Assembly: GCA_001600635.1 (NCBI GenBank)
Contig: BCKL01000006.1
Span: forward strand, 620,001 to 684,000
Direction: 5' to 3'
Length of the DNA: 64,000 nt
From: Leucosporidium creatinivorum
Lineage: Eukaryota; Basidiomycota; Microbotryomycetes; Leucosporidiales; Leucosporidiaceae
Made by a program: the position numbers and the translations under genes. Shown here piece by piece: positions 61,856-64,000 of this stretch (within the stretch, counting starts at the first letter, position 1; each line of letters opens with the position of its first letter). Under the pieces are notes generated by a model. That model had not been told where the DNA came from. It did not search any database and worked only from the letters and a program-made list of their open reading frames with translations.

Positions 61856-63101
61856 ATGCCTTACGTCGATGTACCACTTCGTGGAAATCTGTAAGTCTTC
61901 AGCTTGGTCATTTGAGGCCGAATCCCTCTGACCTCGGCGTTCCCGTTCGACAGCCATCTTCACTATATTTCCAACCCTCGAATGGATGGAGGGGAGCTCG
62001 TATCGCAACCGATGGACTTTGCCCGCCATACCATCGTCTTCTTTCACGCCAGCACTCTGACTCTGAGCTCGCACTCGTTTTCGGCCCAAATGGTCGATCC
62101 TCGCCTCAACGCCAACTTCAACTTGCTCTTTATGGATGCTCGCTTCCATGGCGGAACAGAAGGAGGCAAGCGAGATGCTCACAAGCTGGAGGTGAGTGCG
62201 GGCGAAGAACGAGCGATTCGGCGATGGCTGACCTGGCTTTGCAGAACTCCGCCGAGTGCTTGACAGCTGCTCTCGAGACTATCGGAGTTCCCTCCTCGTA
62301 TACGATCTTTGGTGAGGGAGTCCAAGGCGCTGCCTGTGCTGTACACTGCGCTCTCATGCGACCTCAAAAGGTCCGAGGGCTGATCTTGGCTTCGCCGGGA
62401 TGGATGGTCGAGTAAGCTCTTTGTCTGTACTTAGCTTCGCCTGTCGCTAACTTTGAGCCTCACAGAAACCCCGAGGTCAACGCTTCCTTGAGGCAGCTTC
62501 TTGAGATGCTCTGCGTGAACAAGGACGGCAGGGGAGACGGAACTGGCGCCATTGAGTCCGACGTGCTCCCTCTGGTGGGCGACTACTTTATCGGAAACGC
62601 TCCTCGACTAGCAGAGCAGAGGGAAGCAGCTCAGGCCGCTTTTGCCAAACGATGTGAGTGCTTTTGCGAGGTTCGGCGATAGCTCCGAAGCCCCTCGCTG
62701 ACACCGTATTTGCCCGCTTCGCAGACGGCGCCGGGCAAAGCTCCCACGACATCTCTCACATCATTCTCTCCGCTGCCGACCGCGTTCCCCCCTCACCAGC
62801 TCAACTCGCCTCCATCGCATGCCCAATCCTCATCCTCAGCGGATCAGACGACAAGGTCGTGTCGCCTCTAGTTGCCGCTGAGGAGTGGAAGAAGGCGTTC
62901 AAGGGTGCGAAGGGAGGAGCGACTATCGCCTCCATCAGTGGCGCGCCGCACTTGATGTCGCTCTCCGATTTCGTGAGTCGAGCAGCCGCTCGAGCGCCGA
63001 GCATTAAATCAGCGCTGACCCTCACCGCTGCTTCCTTCCCGCTCTAGTCGATTGTCAATCGAATGATTATGCAGTTTACTTCCAGGGCTCTGCAGGGATG
63101 A
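61856..63101 (+). CDS. Alpha/beta-hydrolase-fold protein lacking the nucleophile serine
   Basis: Starts MPYVDVPLRGNL, spliced in phase to HLHYISNPR. Fold marks are HTIVFFHASTL, a strand NLLFMDARFHGGTEGG, the elbow region YTIFGEGVQGAACAVHCALMRP, KVRGLILASPGW, CPILILSGSDDKVVSP (acid residue) and ISGAPHLMSLSDF (histidine). The usual GxSxG elbow reads GEGVQ, so the nucleophile position is Gly while the Asp and His sites remain. It may be non-catalytic or use another mechanism. About six introns; the last splits SLSDF from SIVNRMIMQFTSRALQG. Substrate unknown. Confidence 0.8.
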
Positions 63102-63623
63102 AACCGGGGGCGGGAGGATGACATCCATTCGTCGAGCTCGGCGATGGCGGAGCGCGACCTCGCAAGGGCTCGAAGATTGGAGGGGACTTCTTGATATCAC
63201 TTAATGGACTCTAAATGTTGTTTAATGCTTTATCTGCCATCTTCAAGAGGTAGCGCAGCGCAGCGAGAGGCGAGAGCGGAACTTGAGCGACCGCCAATGG
63301 GAAGCGAACGCCGAGCGTGGACCCAGTGGCGGCTGTGAGGGCTCCAGAGTAGGATCAAGCTCTTGCAAGCCGAGATGTAGATCGGATGAACACTCTCGCA
63401 GCCGTAGTATCGCTCTACAGCCGCACCAAGAGCGAGCGAAATGACTGCCCCTACCAACGCCGAGATGCTTGCCTGCAGCTTGCTGGGCGAGTAAGCGAGC
63501 AGACACGAGTTGTTTCAGCTGGTAGCAGAATTGAGTGCTCGATGCAGTCGATTGGTACCAATCGAGTCGTCTCGCTCTCGCACTTCGCGGCTCTCTCTCC
63601 CGCCTCAACTTGTTCAACTCGCC
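63102..63623. other. Intergenic region before the V-ATPase subunit gene
   Basis: Holds the 3' UTR of the hydrolase-fold gene and the promoter of the next. Contains the palindromic CCAAT element described separately; nothing else seen. Confidence 0.5.
63548..63565. promoter_or_regulatory. Perfect palindrome with two opposed CCAAT boxes
   Basis: TCGATTGGTACCAATCGA is an 18-bp perfect palindrome that contains ATTGG and CCAAT back to back around a GTAC centre. It lies 58 bp before the ATG of the V-ATPase subunit f gene. CCAAT is the core site of the HAP/NF-Y complex; binding here is inferred. Confidence 0.45.
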
Positions 63624-64000
63624 ATGGCACTTCGACCTGTTGTGGGAACGCCTCTAGGTGAGCTCGTAGACTTCACTACAGCTTTACAGCACCCGCTAAC
63701 GTCTCAATCTCTATCCCCAGCTGGCTGCTGCACCGTCCTCTCCGTCATCGGCGTCGTGTTTCTACTCGCGCTCGGCTTGGCCTTCGATGCAGGGGTGAGT
63801 ACTCTTATCAACTCCCTGCTGATGGACGCTAAAGCCTTGCTACGTTCGCAGGTCGAGGTCCTCACCGGCACCACCAAGCTCGAGGGCGACCCCAAGGCCA
63901 TCGCCAAGAACTGCTACTGGGCTGCAGTCGTCTACGCATGCTTTGTCGGATTTTGCTCTCTTCAGGTGCGTACGCTCTCTGCAGGTGTATGAGAATCGGC
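63624..64000 (+). CDS. V-ATPase V0 subunit f (YPR170W-B/RNASEK-like), 3' end outside the window
   Basis: Exons 63624-63657, 63721-63794 and 63852-63965 encode MALRPVVGTPL, AGCCTVLSVIGVVFLLALGLAFDAG and VEVLTGTTKLEGDPKAIAKNCYWAAVVYACFVGFCSLQV-type sequence (74 residues seen). The RPV...CCTVLS..GVV start, an extracytosolic loop with a DPKA/GP-like segment and a second span ending F..CSLQ match yeast Ypr170w-b and animal RNASEK, a small two-span V0 subunit of the proton pump. A donor (CAG|GTGCGT) follows, so the C-terminal tail lies beyond the window edge. Confidence 0.85.

Noticed and set aside
61249-61857. 202-residue minus-strand frame before the hydrolase-fold gene
   Set aside because: Composition looks like random GC-rich sequence, and plus-strand branch and acceptor signals lie inside it.

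Overview
This is a gene-dense piece of nuclear chromosome from a filamentous or yeast-like basidiomycete. The DNA is GC-rich. Genes are compact and intron-rich, with introns mostly about 50-90 nt, and nearly every intron carries a CTGAC-type branch site (often GAGCTGAC) shortly before its AG. Gene content includes basidiomycete-type RGS-LOV, ERF4, RAD5 and APC2 proteins and a Dal5-like MFS. I infer Pucciniomycotina, probably Microbotryomycetes (the Rhodotorula/Sporobolomyces/Leucosporidium group), but the placement is not proven from the sequence. No rRNA, tRNA, CRISPR, intact transposon or virus-like element was recognised.

Layout, left to right. 0-7.5 kb: branched-chain aminotransferase (+), an AIM6-like PLC-fold protein (+), an Mpv17/PMP22 protein (-), an unknown mitochondrial membrane protein (-), and a PAP2-type dolichyl-diphosphatase-like enzyme (+). 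7.6-16.4 kb: RAD5 (-) and APC2 (+), transcribed divergently from a promoter of about 118 bp; an APC2 intron holds 57 consecutive C residues. 16.6-28 kb: a CAP/PRY secreted protein (-), a Dal5-like MFS permease (+), a bHLH factor (-) and an amino-acid/GABA-type permease (-). 28-38 kb: a branched/short-chain acyl-CoA dehydrogenase (-), a PH-like Ser/Pro-rich protein (-), a Zn2Cys6 factor (-), ERF4 (-) and a NOPCHAP1-like protein (+). 39-46.8 kb: a sugar porter (-), two displaced copies of pieces of that same gene, and between the copies an ARP10-type dynactin subunit (+). 46.8-64 kb: catalase (-), cohesin SMC3 (-), an AVT-type vacuolar amino-acid transporter (+), an RGS-LOV blue-light protein (+), an alpha/beta-hydrolase-fold protein lacking the nucleophile serine (+), and the start of V-ATPase subunit f (+).

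The genes do not form one pathway. They are ordinary housekeeping, transport and signalling genes. The most notable items are the RGS-LOV protein with a polybasic amphipathic segment after the LOV core, the roughly 98% identical sugar-porter fragments flanking ARP10, the 9-nt and 20-nt microexons, the poly-C tract, and two enzyme-fold proteins that have lost catalytic residues. Gene models were assembled by eye from splice signals and protein family conservation. Start codons and small exons in weakly conserved N-termini are the least certain parts.
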